From Chloroflexi bacterium HGW-Chloroflexi-3 (GTDB taxonomy: Bacteria > Chloroflexota > Anaerolineae > Anaerolineales > Anaerolineaceae): 64,000 nt of DNA. The stretch lies in the NCBI GenBank assembly GCA_002842045.1, contig PHBX01000013.1, positions 1 to 64,000 on the forward strand. Direction: 5' to 3'. The translations under genes and the position numbers were made by a program. Of the stretch, positions 17,351 through 26,575 are shown piece by piece (the first letter of the stretch is position 1; the number at the start of each line of letters is the position of its first letter). The notes beneath the pieces are model-generated. The model was given only the letters and a program-made list of their open reading frames with translations. It was not told the origin of the DNA and ran no database searches.

Positions 17351-17691
17351 CGGGTTACATCTCCGTGTGATTTATTGATACTGTAATAATAGCAAGTTTC
17401 TTGCCAAAAGGCAGGATTTAGGGCTGAGTTTTGAGTTTTGAGCGAGTCTGAACTAAGATTTTTATGATCATATCAACAAATCGGATCCGACCATCCCTGT
17501 CAACTGGCGGCTGTCAACTATCAACATCTTTTACATGTGCCTTCAGCCTTATTCTTCCCCTGTCCGCTGTCACCTGTCCCTTGTCCACTAAAAAACCCTT
17601 CGACATCGAACATTATACAACCCCATTGCCTTTACTTCCCCGTTCCGTTATTATTTCGATATCGAACGATTTTATTGGAAAGGATTTATAC
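17351..17691. promoter_or_regulatory. 341-bp control region with two TTCGA-ATCGAA palindromes
   Basis: Before the dioxygenase gene, TTCGACATCGAA (17599-17610, one mismatch from a palindrome) and TTCGATATCGAA (17655-17666, perfect 12-bp palindrome) are spaced 56 bp apart. Genes of this dioxygenase/esterase type are controlled by MarR/DUF24-type quinone sensors that bind inverted repeats of this size. The region also contains a degenerate heptamer run (17495-17590; units such as CCTGTCC, GCTGTCA) and a TCTGAACT element at 17447. The operator role is inferred; no such regulator gene is adjacent. Confidence 0.55.
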
Positions 17692-18648
17692 ATGAAAACA
17701 GCCGGTTTACATCACATCACAGCCGTCACCAAAGACCCACAAACCAATATCGACTTCTACCAGCAGGTGCTCGGTCAGCGCCTGGTGAAAACTACCGTCA
17801 ATTTCGACGATCCCGGGGCTTACCACCTCTACTATGGCGATTACACCGGAGTCCCAGGCACCGCCATGACCTTCTTTGGCTGGTTGAACACCGTCCAGGG
17901 CAAGGTTGGCAGCGGGGAGACGCAAGCCGTGGCTTACAGCATCCCGCAGCATTCGGTCAGCTACTGGAATGCGCGCCTCAAGCAATTGGGATTCTCGCCC
18001 GCACGCGTTGAGTCGCGCTTCGGGCAGGACGTCATCTCCTTCGACGATCCGGAAGGCATGCGCATGGAACTGGTGGCTGAGGAAAATTTGCCGTCCGTGC
18101 AAGTCTGGCCGGCTAGCCCGGTGCCGGAAGAACACGAGCTGCATGGTTTTTATGGCGTGAGTCTGTGGCTGGATGAGATCGAGTCCACCACCCGAATTCT
18201 GACCGAAATTCTGGGGTATCAAAACTTGGGGCAGGAAGGTAATCGTTACCGCTTCAGTGTGCCCGGCGATGCGCCCGGCAAGGTGATCGACCTGGTACAC
18301 AAGCCCAACACCGGGCGTGGGATCTTTGGCGCCAGCTCGATCCATCACATCGCCTTCCGCGCCTCCTCCGATCAACACCAGCAGGATATTCAACAGCAGG
18401 TGCGCCGCATGGGTATTCATGCCACCCAGGTCATCGACCGCCAATATTTCCGCTCGGTCTACTTCCGTACCCCCGGTGGCGTCCTGTTCGAAATCGCCAC
18501 CGATCAACCCGGCTTCATGGTAAATGAATCTGCTGAAGAACTGGGTTCCAACCTGGTGCTGCCTCCCTGGTATGAAGCGCGTCGGGATGAGATAGAAGCC
18601 AATTTACCAGCCATTCGGCGCTCCTTGCCACAGGAGGTAAATGAATGA
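17692..18648 (+). CDS. Ring-cleaving dioxygenase of the VOC/glyoxalase superfamily (MhqO/MhqE-like)
   Basis: The 318-residue protein contains two tandem vicinal-oxygen-chelate modules: residues 1-150 starting GLHHITAVTKDPQTNIDFYQQVLG, and 150-300 with HGFYGVSLWLDEIESTTRIL and SIHHIAFRASSDQHQQ. Metal ligands are expected at the first-strand histidines (GLHHIT, SIHHIAF) and the glutamates of GMRMELVAE and GVLFEIATD. Relatives in Bacillus (MhqO, MhqE) protect against quinones and hydroquinones. The start at 17692 follows AAAGGATTTATAC. It overlaps the following esterase by 4 bp (ATGA), matching the known mhqED pairing. Confidence 0.88.
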   Translation: MKTAGLHHITAVTKDPQTNIDFYQQVLGQRLVKTTVNFDDPGAYHLYYGDYTGVPGTAMTFFGWLNTVQGKVGSGETQAVAYSIPQHSVSYWNARLKQLGFSPARVESRFGQDVISFDDPEGMRMELVAEENLPSVQVWPASPVPEEHELHGFYGVSLWLDEIESTTRILTEILGYQNLGQEGNRYRFSVPGDAPGKVIDLVHKPNTGRGIFGASSIHHIAFRASSDQHQQDIQQQVRRMGIHATQVIDRQYFRSVYFRTPGGVLFEIATDQPGFMVNESAEELGSNLVLPPWYEARRDEIEANLPAIRRSLPQEVNE

Positions 18649-19298
18649 GTGCAACAATCAACCCACATTTAGGTCAGCCAGTCCTCAGCCTGGGTGCACC
18701 TTTCAAGGATGCCCAGCAGGTCATGGTCCTGCTGCATGGGCGTGGTGCCAGCACTGAGTCAATCCTCTCGCTGGCCGCTGAATTCGATGCACCCGAGACG
18801 CACTTTCTGGCACCACAGGCACATCAATACCGCTGGTACCCAAACAGCTTCCTCTCCCCCCTCGAGCGAAATGAGCCTGATCTTTCCTTCGCGCTGGAGC
18901 GGGTGGATGCCCTGGTCAACCGCCTGCTGTCCTCCGGCAAACGCCTGGATCAGATCGTTCTGGCGGGGTTCTCGCAAGGCGCCTGCCTGGCCAGCGAGTA
19001 CGTGATCCGCAACCCGCGTCGCTATGGGGGGCTGATTGTGCTCAGTGGCGGCTGGATTGGTCCGCAAACCATGCAGCGCAGTTCGGACGCCAATCTGAAC
19101 GGTATGCCGGTCTTCATCGGCTGCAGCGATGTGGATGATCATATTCCACTTGTACGCGTCAACGAGACTGCCAGCCTGTTCGAGAGCATGCAGGCAGATG
19201 TGCGTCTGCGCATCTACTCCGGGATGGGACACACCGTCAATGCGGACGAGATTTTGCAGATCAACACCTTACTCAAGCAGGTGGTCAAAGCTGGTTAG
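18645..19298 (+). CDS. Phospholipase/carboxylesterase-family alpha/beta hydrolase (MhqD-like)
   Basis: The 217-residue alpha/beta hydrolase has an oxyanion loop VMVLLHGRGAS, the nucleophile elbow GFSQGACLASEY, an acid residue in CSDVDDHIP and the histidine in YSGMGHTVN, which completes the catalytic triad. It is translationally coupled to the ring-cleaving dioxygenase, the arrangement seen for MhqE/MhqD, so it probably hydrolyses a product of quinone or catechol adduct metabolism. The precise substrate is unknown. It ends in a 4-bp overlap with the convergent rnhA. Confidence 0.87.
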   Translation: MSATINPHLGQPVLSLGAPFKDAQQVMVLLHGRGASTESILSLAAEFDAPETHFLAPQAHQYRWYPNSFLSPLERNEPDLSFALERVDALVNRLLSSGKRLDQIVLAGFSQGACLASEYVIRNPRRYGGLIVLSGGWIGPQTMQRSSDANLNGMPVFIGCSDVDDHIPLVRVNETASLFESMQADVRLRIYSGMGHTVNADEILQINTLLKQVVKAG

Positions 19299-19810
19299 AA
19301 CAAACCCGGTTGTTGCGTGTTGTCCTCCTGGCTGATTTCGTAGCCATAATCCGTTAATAGATGGCGTCCCTGGGCAGCCTGCACCGCGAGCTGGTCACAG
19401 CGCTCGTTTTCAGGGTGCCCGGCATGTCCTTTGACCCAGACCAATTCCACCTGATGCCGGTCCAGTAATTCCACCAGCTCTTTCCACAGATCCAGGTTGA
19501 GCACCTTGCCCTTGCCGGTTTTTTTCCAGTTTTTCGCCCGCCAGATATCCATCCAACCCAGATTAATCGCATCCGAGAGATATTTTGAATCCGTGAATAA
19601 GCGCACGCGCGCACCGGGTGGAATGGATTTGAGTCCCATAATGGCTGCCAGTAACTCCATGCGGTTGTTGGTCGTCAGGCGATAGCCTTGCGAGAGCTCC
19701 CTGCGTTTGCCATCCTGCACGATGATAACCCCATACCCTCCCGGCCCGGGATTGCCGGTGCAGGCGCCATCGGTGTAGATGTTAATTGGGGTTAAGCTGG
19801 GGTTGGGCAT
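19295..19810 (-). CDS. rnhA: Ribonuclease HI
   Basis: RNase HI degrades the RNA strand of RNA-DNA hybrids. The 171-residue protein has all four carboxylates of the active site: D14 (YTDGAC), E52 (NNRMEL), D74 (FTDSKYL) and D139 (ERCDQLA), plus the histidine loop KGHAGHPEN and the basic handle WRAKNWKKTGKGKV. Length is slightly above the E. coli enzyme because of a C-terminal tail. The gene is convergent with the esterase gene. Confidence 0.95.
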   Translation of the reverse strand: MPNPSLTPINIYTDGACTGNPGPGGYGVIIVQDGKRRELSQGYRLTTNNRMELLAAIMGLKSIPPGARVRLFTDSKYLSDAINLGWMDIWRAKNWKKTGKGKVLNLDLWKELVELLDRHQVELVWVKGHAGHPENERCDQLAVQAAQGRHLLTDYGYEISQEDNTQQPGLF

Positions 19811-20187
19811 AGATTTTTTCCTATTTTATAAAGTAAGCTGCAGTAATTGTACATTACTTCAATCTGGTTTATGAATTGAATAATTTGTTAGTTTATCTTG
19901 CATTCACCAGTAATGCTTGAACGGAATTTCACAATTTGCTATACTAATAATCAGGACGGATACTCTAAGTCATACGATCGGACAAACACGGAAGCCAAAA
20001 TGATCCGCAATATGTTGGTGTTACACAATTCCAACAATCAGGAAAAAATCCTTATTACCTTCAGCAACTTTTTAACAATATATCAGGATTACCGGTATAC
20101 ACTGGAGAGCACTTTTCTTCTTCACACAGTTGTCCTTTCATGCTAAATAATCGTTAACGGAATTTGTTTACTGGGGAAACGATCAAA
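19811..20187 (+). promoter_or_regulatory. Upstream region and promoter of the FtsX-type permease operon
   Basis: TTGAAC (19917-19922) and TATACT (19940-19945) are spaced 17 bp apart, a good vegetative promoter reading toward the permease, leaving a leader of roughly 235 nt. A short frame inside the leader (from 20000) has no recognisable product. No other gene is seen. Confidence 0.55.
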
Positions 20188-23100
20188 ATGTCTAAACCAA
20201 ACGTATTTCTGAAATCCACCTTACGACAACCGATATTCACAATCTTTCTATTATTTATACTGGGACTAATATCCTTCGCATTTGTCTCCAAAGTCACAGA
20301 GTACCTGGTTGTCCAGCGAGAAACAGAACGATTGGGTGGTTATTACCGTTCTATCGGCACCCTGCGAAATATATCCGATCCTCTATACGGGTATATCACT
20401 GAAGGTGCCGAAATTGTCAGAACCAGCCCCTACCTCGATTATGAAGACTACCGCCGGGATGTTTCCGCAGTTATGAATGACATATACAATTCCGACATTG
20501 AAGCACGTGCTTCAGAAACCAATGGACCATTGAGAGAGTTGGTAAAGAACATTACCAATAATAATTTCTGGTTCTATGGCACATTGGATTCAAAAAAGGA
20601 GATGATTAAAACCATAGATTATAACCAACCTTCAGCAGGTTATTCACTCACATTTTCTGTGGGCAAGGTGGCTGCAGGTTACCCAGAGCACATTGAGGAA
20701 GGACAGGAAATAACTTTATTGTTCCTGTTGGATTTTTTCCCCGAATCTTCCCCATGGATAGAGGAAATGAAAGTTGGCCAACATTATTTTATCCGCGGGT
20801 TTTTGGATGCTTATTTCACGCCCAACCCTACCTGGACAAATGCTGATTCCAATCTAATTTTAAAGCTGTTGGATGGAGAAGATACCTGGTTTTTACCAGT
20901 ACTGGAACAGTCAGAAGTTGACTTGAATGAACCAGGGTTAGAAGAAATTAAAAATGAGATCGAGATTGACCAACAGCAACAACATTCTTTACTGGTTCTT
21001 GCGACTGTGGACATGAGTGCCATGCCCAATACCCAGGAAGTATCTCAGTATCTTCACCTGGTATCTGGCAGGTGGTTAAATCATGAAGACGAATTAAATG
21101 CCAGTAAGGTCATGGTTGTTAGGAACTCATTTGCTCAACTGAGAGATATTCAAGTCGGGGATACGATTTCATTAATTTTTCGGGATTTACAAGACTATTT
21201 CCATGGAGGATATATCTATGGTGAAGATGATCGCCAGAATTGGCGGTCTTATCCAACTTATCCGGATACATTTGAAGTCGTTGGAATTTTTGAATCAAGG
21301 GTAGGAATTGATCCTAACCTCGTATTTATTCCTCAATCTACATTACCAGTCGAAATCGGAATAATAGAAGATGAAGTGCATCCGATGAATTACAGCTTTG
21401 TGCTGAAATCTTCCAAAGACCAGGATGTATTTATTAATGAAACCCAGGACAGGCTGGCTGAAGTTGGTATTGAAGTATCCTTCGTTGAAAATAAAGGCAA
21501 AAACTTCTGGGCCGGTGTTGACCCGCTGCGAAAAGCCGCTGCTGCCAATTTGCCGGTGTACGGGCTGGTGCTGCTTTTAACCCTGCTTTTGGTAATTTTT
21601 CTTTATCTGACCCAACGCAGACGTGATTACGCCATTCTATGTGCTTTAGGTGTTCCTCGAAAAAGCGCCAACCGACAGATGCTGATCCCAATCCTGTTGA
21701 TCGGGTTGCTGTCCATTTCGGCGGGCAGTGTTTCAGCCTGGAATTTTGCGCTTAACAAAGCCGCCGAATCGCTTTCCACGTTACTGCTGCCTTCAGGGAT
21801 AGCACCATCCGCATCTTTACATGCTGGGATACTCATTGGTATGGGCACGGGAATATTTATTTTATTGCAGATTCTCACAGGAATTGGTATTTGGCTCATC
21901 TCCAGAAGAAATATTTTTGAGCTTTTACAGGGTAAAAATGCCCCCAAGGTCAAGACACAAGCAGCCCCTCCGAATGCGCAAGACGAAATCATTTTTCCTC
22001 CTCAATCTGCAATTAAAATGCAGACCCCGGTTGCCACCAAAAAGAAACCATCAACCGGTCTTGCCCAGATAAAGCAGGCCGAAAATAAGGTTTCCAGACC
22101 CAAAAAGAAGGGCGCCTTGCTGAGGTTGATGCTGTGTTGGATCAGGCGATCCGGGTTAAAATCTGCTCTGACAATTGCGGTCGCCGCGGGTTTTATCCTC
22201 GCGATAGGTTGGTTGCGCTGGATGATCGACCGCAATCAAGCAGAAGTAGACCGGCTATACAACACAACGTTTGTACAGGCGGAGATCCTGTACAAAAATC
22301 CGGATGTGTCGTACTCGTTCAGTTACGGTGTATTTGGAAAAGACGTAGTTAAAGGAGTGCTGCGCACTGGTTTTGTGGAAAGCGCTTATTTGGAAGCAAT
22401 TGCCCGGCGCACGCGGATAGGCGGAATTAACGGGGAAAACGAAAGTTATCAGGCTGATATAGCGCTGCGGGGGATTAACCATGCCGATACATTTTTTAAC
22501 ATCAAACTTCAAGGTGCAGCGGTGGAATATGCTGATGGTTGGGATGGAAATTTATTCACCAAAACCTGGACAACGGAAGAGATTCAAGCTTCAAAAATCC
22601 CAGCTGTTTTTCCAAAGGATTTTTCCGATCAATATAACCTCAAGCCGGGGGATACGGTTGTTCTAACGGATGGCAGTCATGTTTCCTACTCCTATCTTGT
22701 CGCCGGAAAGTATACCAGAGGATATGTAGGTTCTTCAGAGGAACCGGTTTTACTGCCCCTGTCGGCATTGGAAGCAATGGAAGGAGAGAATATCCTTTAT
22801 CAGGCAGCTCGCTTTACTTTGGACCCATCCAAAAACAGGCAACTGGAAACATTTCGCACCAGGGTGGACTATATGCTTGCAAGCTATCAACGGGCTGTGC
22901 CATTAAAGATGGTGTATTGGGATGAGGAACTGCGTTCGGTGGTGCAGCCGCTGGAGAAAAGCCTTTCCCTGTTACAGGTGCTCTACCCGGTAACCGTGGC
23001 TGTTGCGGTATTGATCGGGCTGGGGCTGAACCTGCTGCTGGTGCTGCAATCCGCAAGAGATGCTGCCATTCTTCGGGTTCTCGGTATACCCACCGGTCAG

Positions 23101-23325
23101 GTGCGTGGAATGTACTCAATACAGCAATTGTTGCTTTCATTGTTTGGTATTTTTATGGGTTTGGCAGGTGTAGCAATCATTCACAATGAACCTGCAGCGT
23201 TACTTGAAAATCAACTCATTTTCGGGGTTGTATTATTTCTTGGAGGTGCTTTACTCGGTGCTCTGCTCGGAGTATATCTGACCACCAATAAAAACCCACT
23301 GGGATTGCTTCAGGTCAAAGAATAA
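20188..23325 (+). CDS. Large FtsX-family ABC transporter permease (two FtsX modules in one chain)
   Basis: The product of about 1045 residues has an N-terminal membrane anchor, a long extracytoplasmic MacB-like domain (about 50-440), a three-helix FtsX core (about 445-575, with LTQRRRDYAILCALGVPRKS in the cytoplasmic loop), a lysine/proline-rich linker, a second anchor (about 665), a second extracytoplasmic domain and a final three-helix core (about 925-1040, with the parallel loop LQSARDAAILRVLGIPTGQ). It is thus a fused pair of permease halves. Such systems work as mechanotransmission or lipoprotein/peptide exporters; the substrate is unknown. The start was set at the ATG after GGGGAAACGATCAAA. 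The ATPase gene follows after 11 bp. Confidence 0.88.
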   Translation: MSKPNVFLKSTLRQPIFTIFLLFILGLISFAFVSKVTEYLVVQRETERLGGYYRSIGTLRNISDPLYGYITEGAEIVRTSPYLDYEDYRRDVSAVMNDIYNSDIEARASETNGPLRELVKNITNNNFWFYGTLDSKKEMIKTIDYNQPSAGYSLTFSVGKVAAGYPEHIEEGQEITLLFLLDFFPESSPWIEEMKVGQHYFIRGFLDAYFTPNPTWTNADSNLILKLLDGEDTWFLPVLEQSEVDLNEPGLEEIKNEIEIDQQQQHSLLVLATVDMSAMPNTQEVSQYLHLVSGRWLNHEDELNASKVMVVRNSFAQLRDIQVGDTISLIFRDLQDYFHGGYIYGEDDRQNWRSYPTYPDTFEVVGIFESRVGIDPNLVFIPQSTLPVEIGIIEDEVHPMNYSFVLKSSKDQDVFINETQDRLAEVGIEVSFVENKGKNFWAGVDPLRKAAAANLPVYGLVLLLTLLLVIFLYLTQRRRDYAILCALGVPRKSANRQMLIPILLIGLLSISAGSVSAWNFALNKAAESLSTLLLPSGIAPSASLHAGILIGMGTGIFILLQILTGIGIWLISRRNIFELLQGKNAPKVKTQAAPPNAQDEIIFPPQSAIKMQTPVATKKKPSTGLAQIKQAENKVSRPKKKGALLRLMLCWIRRSGLKSALTIAVAAGFILAIGWLRWMIDRNQAEVDRLYNTTFVQAEILYKNPDVSYSFSYGVFGKDVVKGVLRTGFVESAYLEAIARRTRIGGINGENESYQADIALRGINHADTFFNIKLQGAAVEYADGWDGNLFTKTWTTEEIQASKIPAVFPKDFSDQYNLKPGDTVVLTDGSHVSYSYLVAGKYTRGYVGSSEEPVLLPLSALEAMEGENILYQAARFTLDPSKNRQLETFRTRVDYMLASYQRAVPLKMVYWDEELRSVVQPLEKSLSLLQVLYPVTVAVAVLIGLGLNLLLVLQSARDAAILRVLGIPTGQVRGMYSIQQLLLSLFGIFMGLAGVAIIHNEPAALLENQLIFGVVLFLGGALLGALLGVYLTTNKNPLGLLQVKE

Positions 23326-23336
23326 GGAGAGAAAGC

Positions 23337-24014
23337 ATGTCAACTTTAAAACTGGAAGAGGTTAGTTACCAATATAAAAATGGTGACCGGAAAGTGGTAA
23401 ACAATGTGTCCTGCATGTTTGGCAGCGGAAAGGTAAGCGCGGTTGTTGGCCCTTCCGGCAGCGGTAAGACCACCCTCCTCTCCCTGATGGCTGGATTGGA
23501 TCAACCCACAGAAGGGGATATCTACCTGGACGGGGAAGAGCTTACCAACATGGACCTGGACCAATACCGACGTGAACGGGTAGCCATGGTTTTTCAGGCT
23601 TTTCATCTTTTTCCATTACTGACGGTGTTGGAAAACGTCTGTTTCCCGATGGAATTGAATGGCATATCAAAAACTGATGCGAAGGCTAAAGCAAGAGAGC
23701 TGCTAACATCCGTGGGAATCGAAGCCGAAAAGCACAGACGTTATCCATCCAACCTGTCCGGTGGGGAGCAGCAACGCGTGGCCATTGCGCGTTCCCTGGC
23801 GAGCGGTGCCAGGGTGATATTGGCCGATGAACCCACCGGCAACCTGGATAAGGCTAATGGCGAGAGGGTAATTGAAATCCTTCGACAACTGGCTCACCAG
23901 CAACGTTATTGTATTGTGGTGGTCACCCACAACCTGGAAATTGCCGAGCGATCGGATAAGGTCTGGAGCATGTCGGATGGGGTGTTGGTGGAGCAGGTCG
24001 CTCTACCGGCATAA
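23337..24014 (+). CDS. ABC transporter ATP-binding protein, LolD/MacB type
   Basis: The 225-residue ATPase has Walker [10 protein letters not shown] (about residue 38), Q-loop VFQAFHLFP, the signature LSGGEQQR and Walker [13 protein letters not shown] with the H-loop THN. This class energises FtsX-fold permeases, and the gene follows the giant permease after 11 bp with an AAGGAGAGAAAGC ribosome site, so the two form one transporter. Confidence 0.95.
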   Translation: MSTLKLEEVSYQYKNGDRKVVNNVSCMFGSGKVSAVVGPSGSGKTTLLSLMAGLDQPTEGDIYLDGEELTNMDLDQYRRERVAMVFQAFHLFPLLTVLENVCFPMELNGISKTDAKAKARELLTSVGIEAEKHRRYPSNLSGGEQQRVAIARSLASGARVILADEPTGNLDKANGERVIEILRQLAHQQRYCIVVVTHNLEIAERSDKVWSMSDGVLVEQVALPA

Positions 24015-24082
24015 AATTCAAGATCAACTTACAGGATAAAGTGAAATCAAACAAATTCTAACAAATTCGATAAATCAAAATG

Positions 24083-24538
24083 TTACGATTCTGGAAGATT
24101 CTCCAGATCGTTGAGATCTTTATACCGCCCACTGGCTTTTTTATTTTTCCGCAAATTTTCAAGATCGATAATATTTACTTCAATCCCATCAATTTTTCCA
24201 ATATTTTTTTGTTGGAAACATGCATTAAATTCAACTCCAGAGATAGAAGTAATAAGTTCCAATCTGACAGGAGGAACGCCCATCCGAATTACTTTGTTTT
24301 CTTCTAAAAAAAGTTCTTCGGTTAATTCCGGTGATTCAAATCCAAATTCGTTCAATACACTGACTATTTTTTTTGCATTTATTGGACTAATATCAATCCA
24401 TATATCCATATCAGCCGTGGCTCGAGGATATCCATGATACCCAACTGCGTAACCACCTACTAATAAGTATTCGACTTTATGCTTGTTCAGTAATTTCAAG
24501 AACTCTTTGAAGTCTGGTAGTAGCTGGATCATAGCCAT
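24083..24538 (-). CDS. Nucleotidyltransferase-fold protein (DUF6036/MNT-like)
   Basis: The 151-residue protein shows a nucleotidyltransferase core: EYLLVGGYAVGYHGYPRATADMDIWID, with the catalytic-type DMD pair near residue 45, then an SPINAKKIVSVLNEFGF helix. Related proteins occur with small helical partners in toxin-antitoxin-like or defence modules. It overlaps the upstream small gene by about 60 bp; the second ATG (24532) is an equally good start. AT-rich and accessory in character. Confidence 0.8.
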   Translation of the reverse strand: MAMIQLLPDFKEFLKLLNKHKVEYLLVGGYAVGYHGYPRATADMDIWIDISPINAKKIVSVLNEFGFESPELTEELFLEENKVIRMGVPPVRLELITSISGVEFNACFQQKNIGKIDGIEVNIIDLENLRKNKKASGRYKDLNDLENLPES

Positions 24539-24683
24539 AAATAATCTGCCTCATCACCTCGATCGCTTCCATTCGTTCTTGAGGTGTCTTTGAATACCAA
24601 TACGCAATTTCATCGCTCTCCGCGTTAATAGATGATATCGTTATAGTGTTTTTATCTAATTTTGGCAATTTCTTATTCTTCAC
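24477..24683 (-). CDS. Small partner protein of the nucleotidyltransferase
   Basis: This 68-residue protein contains the pattern DEIAYWYSKTPQERMEAIEVMRQIIYGYD and ends RLQRVLEI. Small proteins with this signature recur directly upstream of nucleotidyltransferase genes. It may be the antitoxin or a stabilising partner. Its 3' end overlaps the downstream gene out of frame, implying coupled translation. Function is inferred from pairing only. Confidence 0.65.
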   Translation of the reverse strand: MKNKKLPKLDKNTITISSINAESDEIAYWYSKTPQERMEAIEVMRQIIYGYDPATTRLQRVLEITEQA

Positions 24684-24723
24684 AACTTAATTATATAACA
24701 CCTCAGTGTTATCAAAGAGCTAT

Positions 24724-24855
24724 TCACAGCGCAATCCCGTCCCGGTCAATCGCAACGCGTAACGAGGCTTTACACGCTTCAGCATCTACCAGGTCAACTT
24801 TGAATTCTGCACTTAACCCTGTAATCGCGGCGACAGCGGTAAAAAAACTAGCAAA
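24724..24855 (-). pseudogene. Remnant of the 3' end of a second nucleotidyltransferase gene
   Basis: Reading leftwards, about 43 codons between two stops encode a peptide containing GLSAEFKVDLVDAEACKAS and ending RVAIDRDGIAL, the typical C-terminus of MNT-domain nucleotidyltransferases (VDLVD strand, then an R...DG.. end). No start or catalytic core is present upstream. It lies next to an intact gene of the same superfamily, so turnover of such modules has probably happened here. Confidence 0.5.
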
Positions 24856-25063
24856 TTATACTTCTCAATTTCCCTGTCCACTTTTTTGATTCCTATTTTC
24901 CTTGCATGGGTAATTTTTTTCTGCCCTCACCAATGGAGAAATCCAATGAGTGGGCATCACGTTTGCCTTTATGAGTGGTGTACATATTTGCTCAATCTAA
25001 TTAAAAAGCAGGAGGTTGTTTTTTTTTATTTTCAGCTATACTTTCTTTGGAGGGAAATTTATA
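24856..25063. other. Non-coding stretch before the small membrane protein gene
   Basis: Together with the remnant to its left this makes a gap of about 380 bp. No intact gene is visible; the ribosome site TTTGGAGGG of the next gene lies at its right end. Confidence 0.4.
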
Positions 25064-25540
25064 ATGATCAATCAGCTTATTTCCGCACTTCTTCTCATTC
25101 CAGGCTTCTGGTTGGGATATAAATTCTCCCCCCAAGTCGTAGATTGGGCACAAAAAAATCCTAAACGTTCCCTTCATTTTTCACCTACCCAGAAAACCCT
25201 CCTCTGGTTGACAATTGGCAGTCTATTTTCAAACACCTTGATTTTTATCTATGGGTTTATACGGTCTATCGTAACCATGTTTATCATCCCGGGTTGGTGC
25301 TACACACAGCCAGACCTTATGACACGATTTGGCAAGATTTCCAGTTGTCTTCATAGCCTGCCTTCGATTCTGGTTTTTCTGATCATACTGGTAATTGTGT
25401 TCAAGTTTGGTAATTCTTTCATATCCAATGAAACTACAAAAATCAATAAATTCTATGTGGTCATGATCTTATTAACCATTGTTATTGTGATCTACCAGAT
25501 CGTGCAAATGCTTTATATTCTAATCATCGGTCCAGGGTAG
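25064..25540 (+). CDS. Small integral membrane protein of unknown function
   Basis: The 158-residue protein has a hydrophobic N-terminus (LISALLLIPGFWLGYKF), a charged stretch (QKNPKRSLHFSP), then three further predicted membrane helices (about 45-70, 100-120, 130-155). No family is recognised. The ATG at 25064 was chosen because it follows GGAGGG at proper distance. It lies immediately before the first copy of the dispersed repeat. Confidence 0.6.
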   Translation: MINQLISALLLIPGFWLGYKFSPQVVDWAQKNPKRSLHFSPTQKTLLWLTIGSLFSNTLIFIYGFIRSIVTMFIIPGWCYTQPDLMTRFGKISSCLHSLPSILVFLIILVIVFKFGNSFISNETTKINKFYVVMILLTIVIVIYQIVQMLYILIIGPG

Positions 25541-25571
25541 ACAAAATTATGAAGATGTGACAATTTGAAGG

Positions 25572-25810
25572 GGTTGGTGCGTTGCCTGCCTGCCCTCGTG
25601 TAAAGGGGGCGACCTCGAAGAAAGGTTGTCGAAGATGCTCTTCAGGGTACACTTGGGGATTAACAACCACCATCCGTCCGGGCAGAAATGACTGGTTTTC
25701 ACGAGTCCAGAAGTGCGCTGCACCTGAACTCAAACCAACAAGGTCTTGGAACGAGGTGCAACTTAAAGGTCGTAAACAATGCACTTTTGGTATCTTGATT
25801 CTCAATCGTT
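25572..25810. repeat. Dispersed repeat, copy 1
   Basis: This gap segment shares blocks with 27952-28115 and 29575-29932: a GGTGCGTTGC start, an ACACTTGGGGATTAACAACC core, a GTGCGCTGCACC block, and AGGTGCAAC.TAAAGGTCG followed by AATGCACTTTTGG. GGTGCGTTGCA and TGCAACGCACC are inverted copies of each other, so the element can fold. The remainder of the gap to 25999 is AT-rich and holds no gene. Confidence 0.65.
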
Positions 25811-25999
25811 ATTCCCCATTCTATGTAGTCTTCTTATCCTTAAATAAAACGCACCATAATTTATTTCTAATTTTGTCTCATAGTTTTTTTCTTGACTGGC
25901 TATTTAGAATTGACATTGTCACTTTTTTATCTATAGAACGACTTAACTATAGAGCTCAAAATTAATTCATGTCATGAACTACAATAAATAACGAGTTGA

Positions 26000-26575
26000 A
26001 TGACTGAAAGGGTAAATCATTTGATCTCAAATTCCACCAATGAAAATCTTGATGAACACCAACTTATTGCTGATGTTCGCAAAGACCCAAAAAAATTTGG
26101 ATTGCTATACAAGAAATACGCAAATCCAGTCTATCGCTATATCTTCACTCGTACCGTAAATAAACAAATCGCCGAAGATATCACCTCACAGACTTTCCTG
26201 TCAGCGTTAGAGTCCTTCAGTAAATTTCGTCAGGATGGTAATTTTGGATCATGGTTATTCACTATTGCAAGAAACAAAGTGAATGATCATTTTCGGTTCA
26301 GTAAACCCGTTGCGCCTATCCATGAAGCTGAATTAATTGCCGATGGGAGTGACGCATTGGCTCACTCCATTCAATCCGATCAGGCAAAAATCGTTCAGTC
26401 GTTGATTAAAGAGCTTACCGAAGATGAACAGGAATTGCTGCGTTTACGTTTTATTGCTGAGTTAAGTTTTTCGAATATTGCTCGATTACTTCATAAGAGT
26501 GAAGATGCTGTTAAAAAATCTACTTATCGTTTACTGGCACGATTGCAAAGCCAGGTAGAGGTAAAGAATGAATAG
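26000..26575 (+). CDS. ECF-type RNA polymerase sigma factor
   Basis: The 191-residue protein has sigma region 2 (FGLLYKKYANPVYRYIFTRT, then AEDITSQTFLSAL, SKFRQDGNFGSWLFTIARNKVNDHFR) and region 4 (LTEDEQELLRLRFIAELSFSNIARLLHKSEDAVKKSTYRLLARL) with nothing else, the ECF layout. It overlaps the next gene by 8 bp; that product is a membrane protein that probably acts as its anti-sigma factor. Confidence 0.9.
   Translation: MTERVNHLISNSTNENLDEHQLIADVRKDPKKFGLLYKKYANPVYRYIFTRTVNKQIAEDITSQTFLSALESFSKFRQDGNFGSWLFTIARNKVNDHFRFSKPVAPIHEAELIADGSDALAHSIQSDQAKIVQSLIKELTEDEQELLRLRFIAELSFSNIARLLHKSEDAVKKSTYRLLARLQSQVEVKNE

Noticed and set aside
17707..18507. 266-codon minus-strand frame opposite the dioxygenase gene
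   Set aside because: Shadow frame caused by high G+C codon positions; the plus-strand VOC protein is clear.
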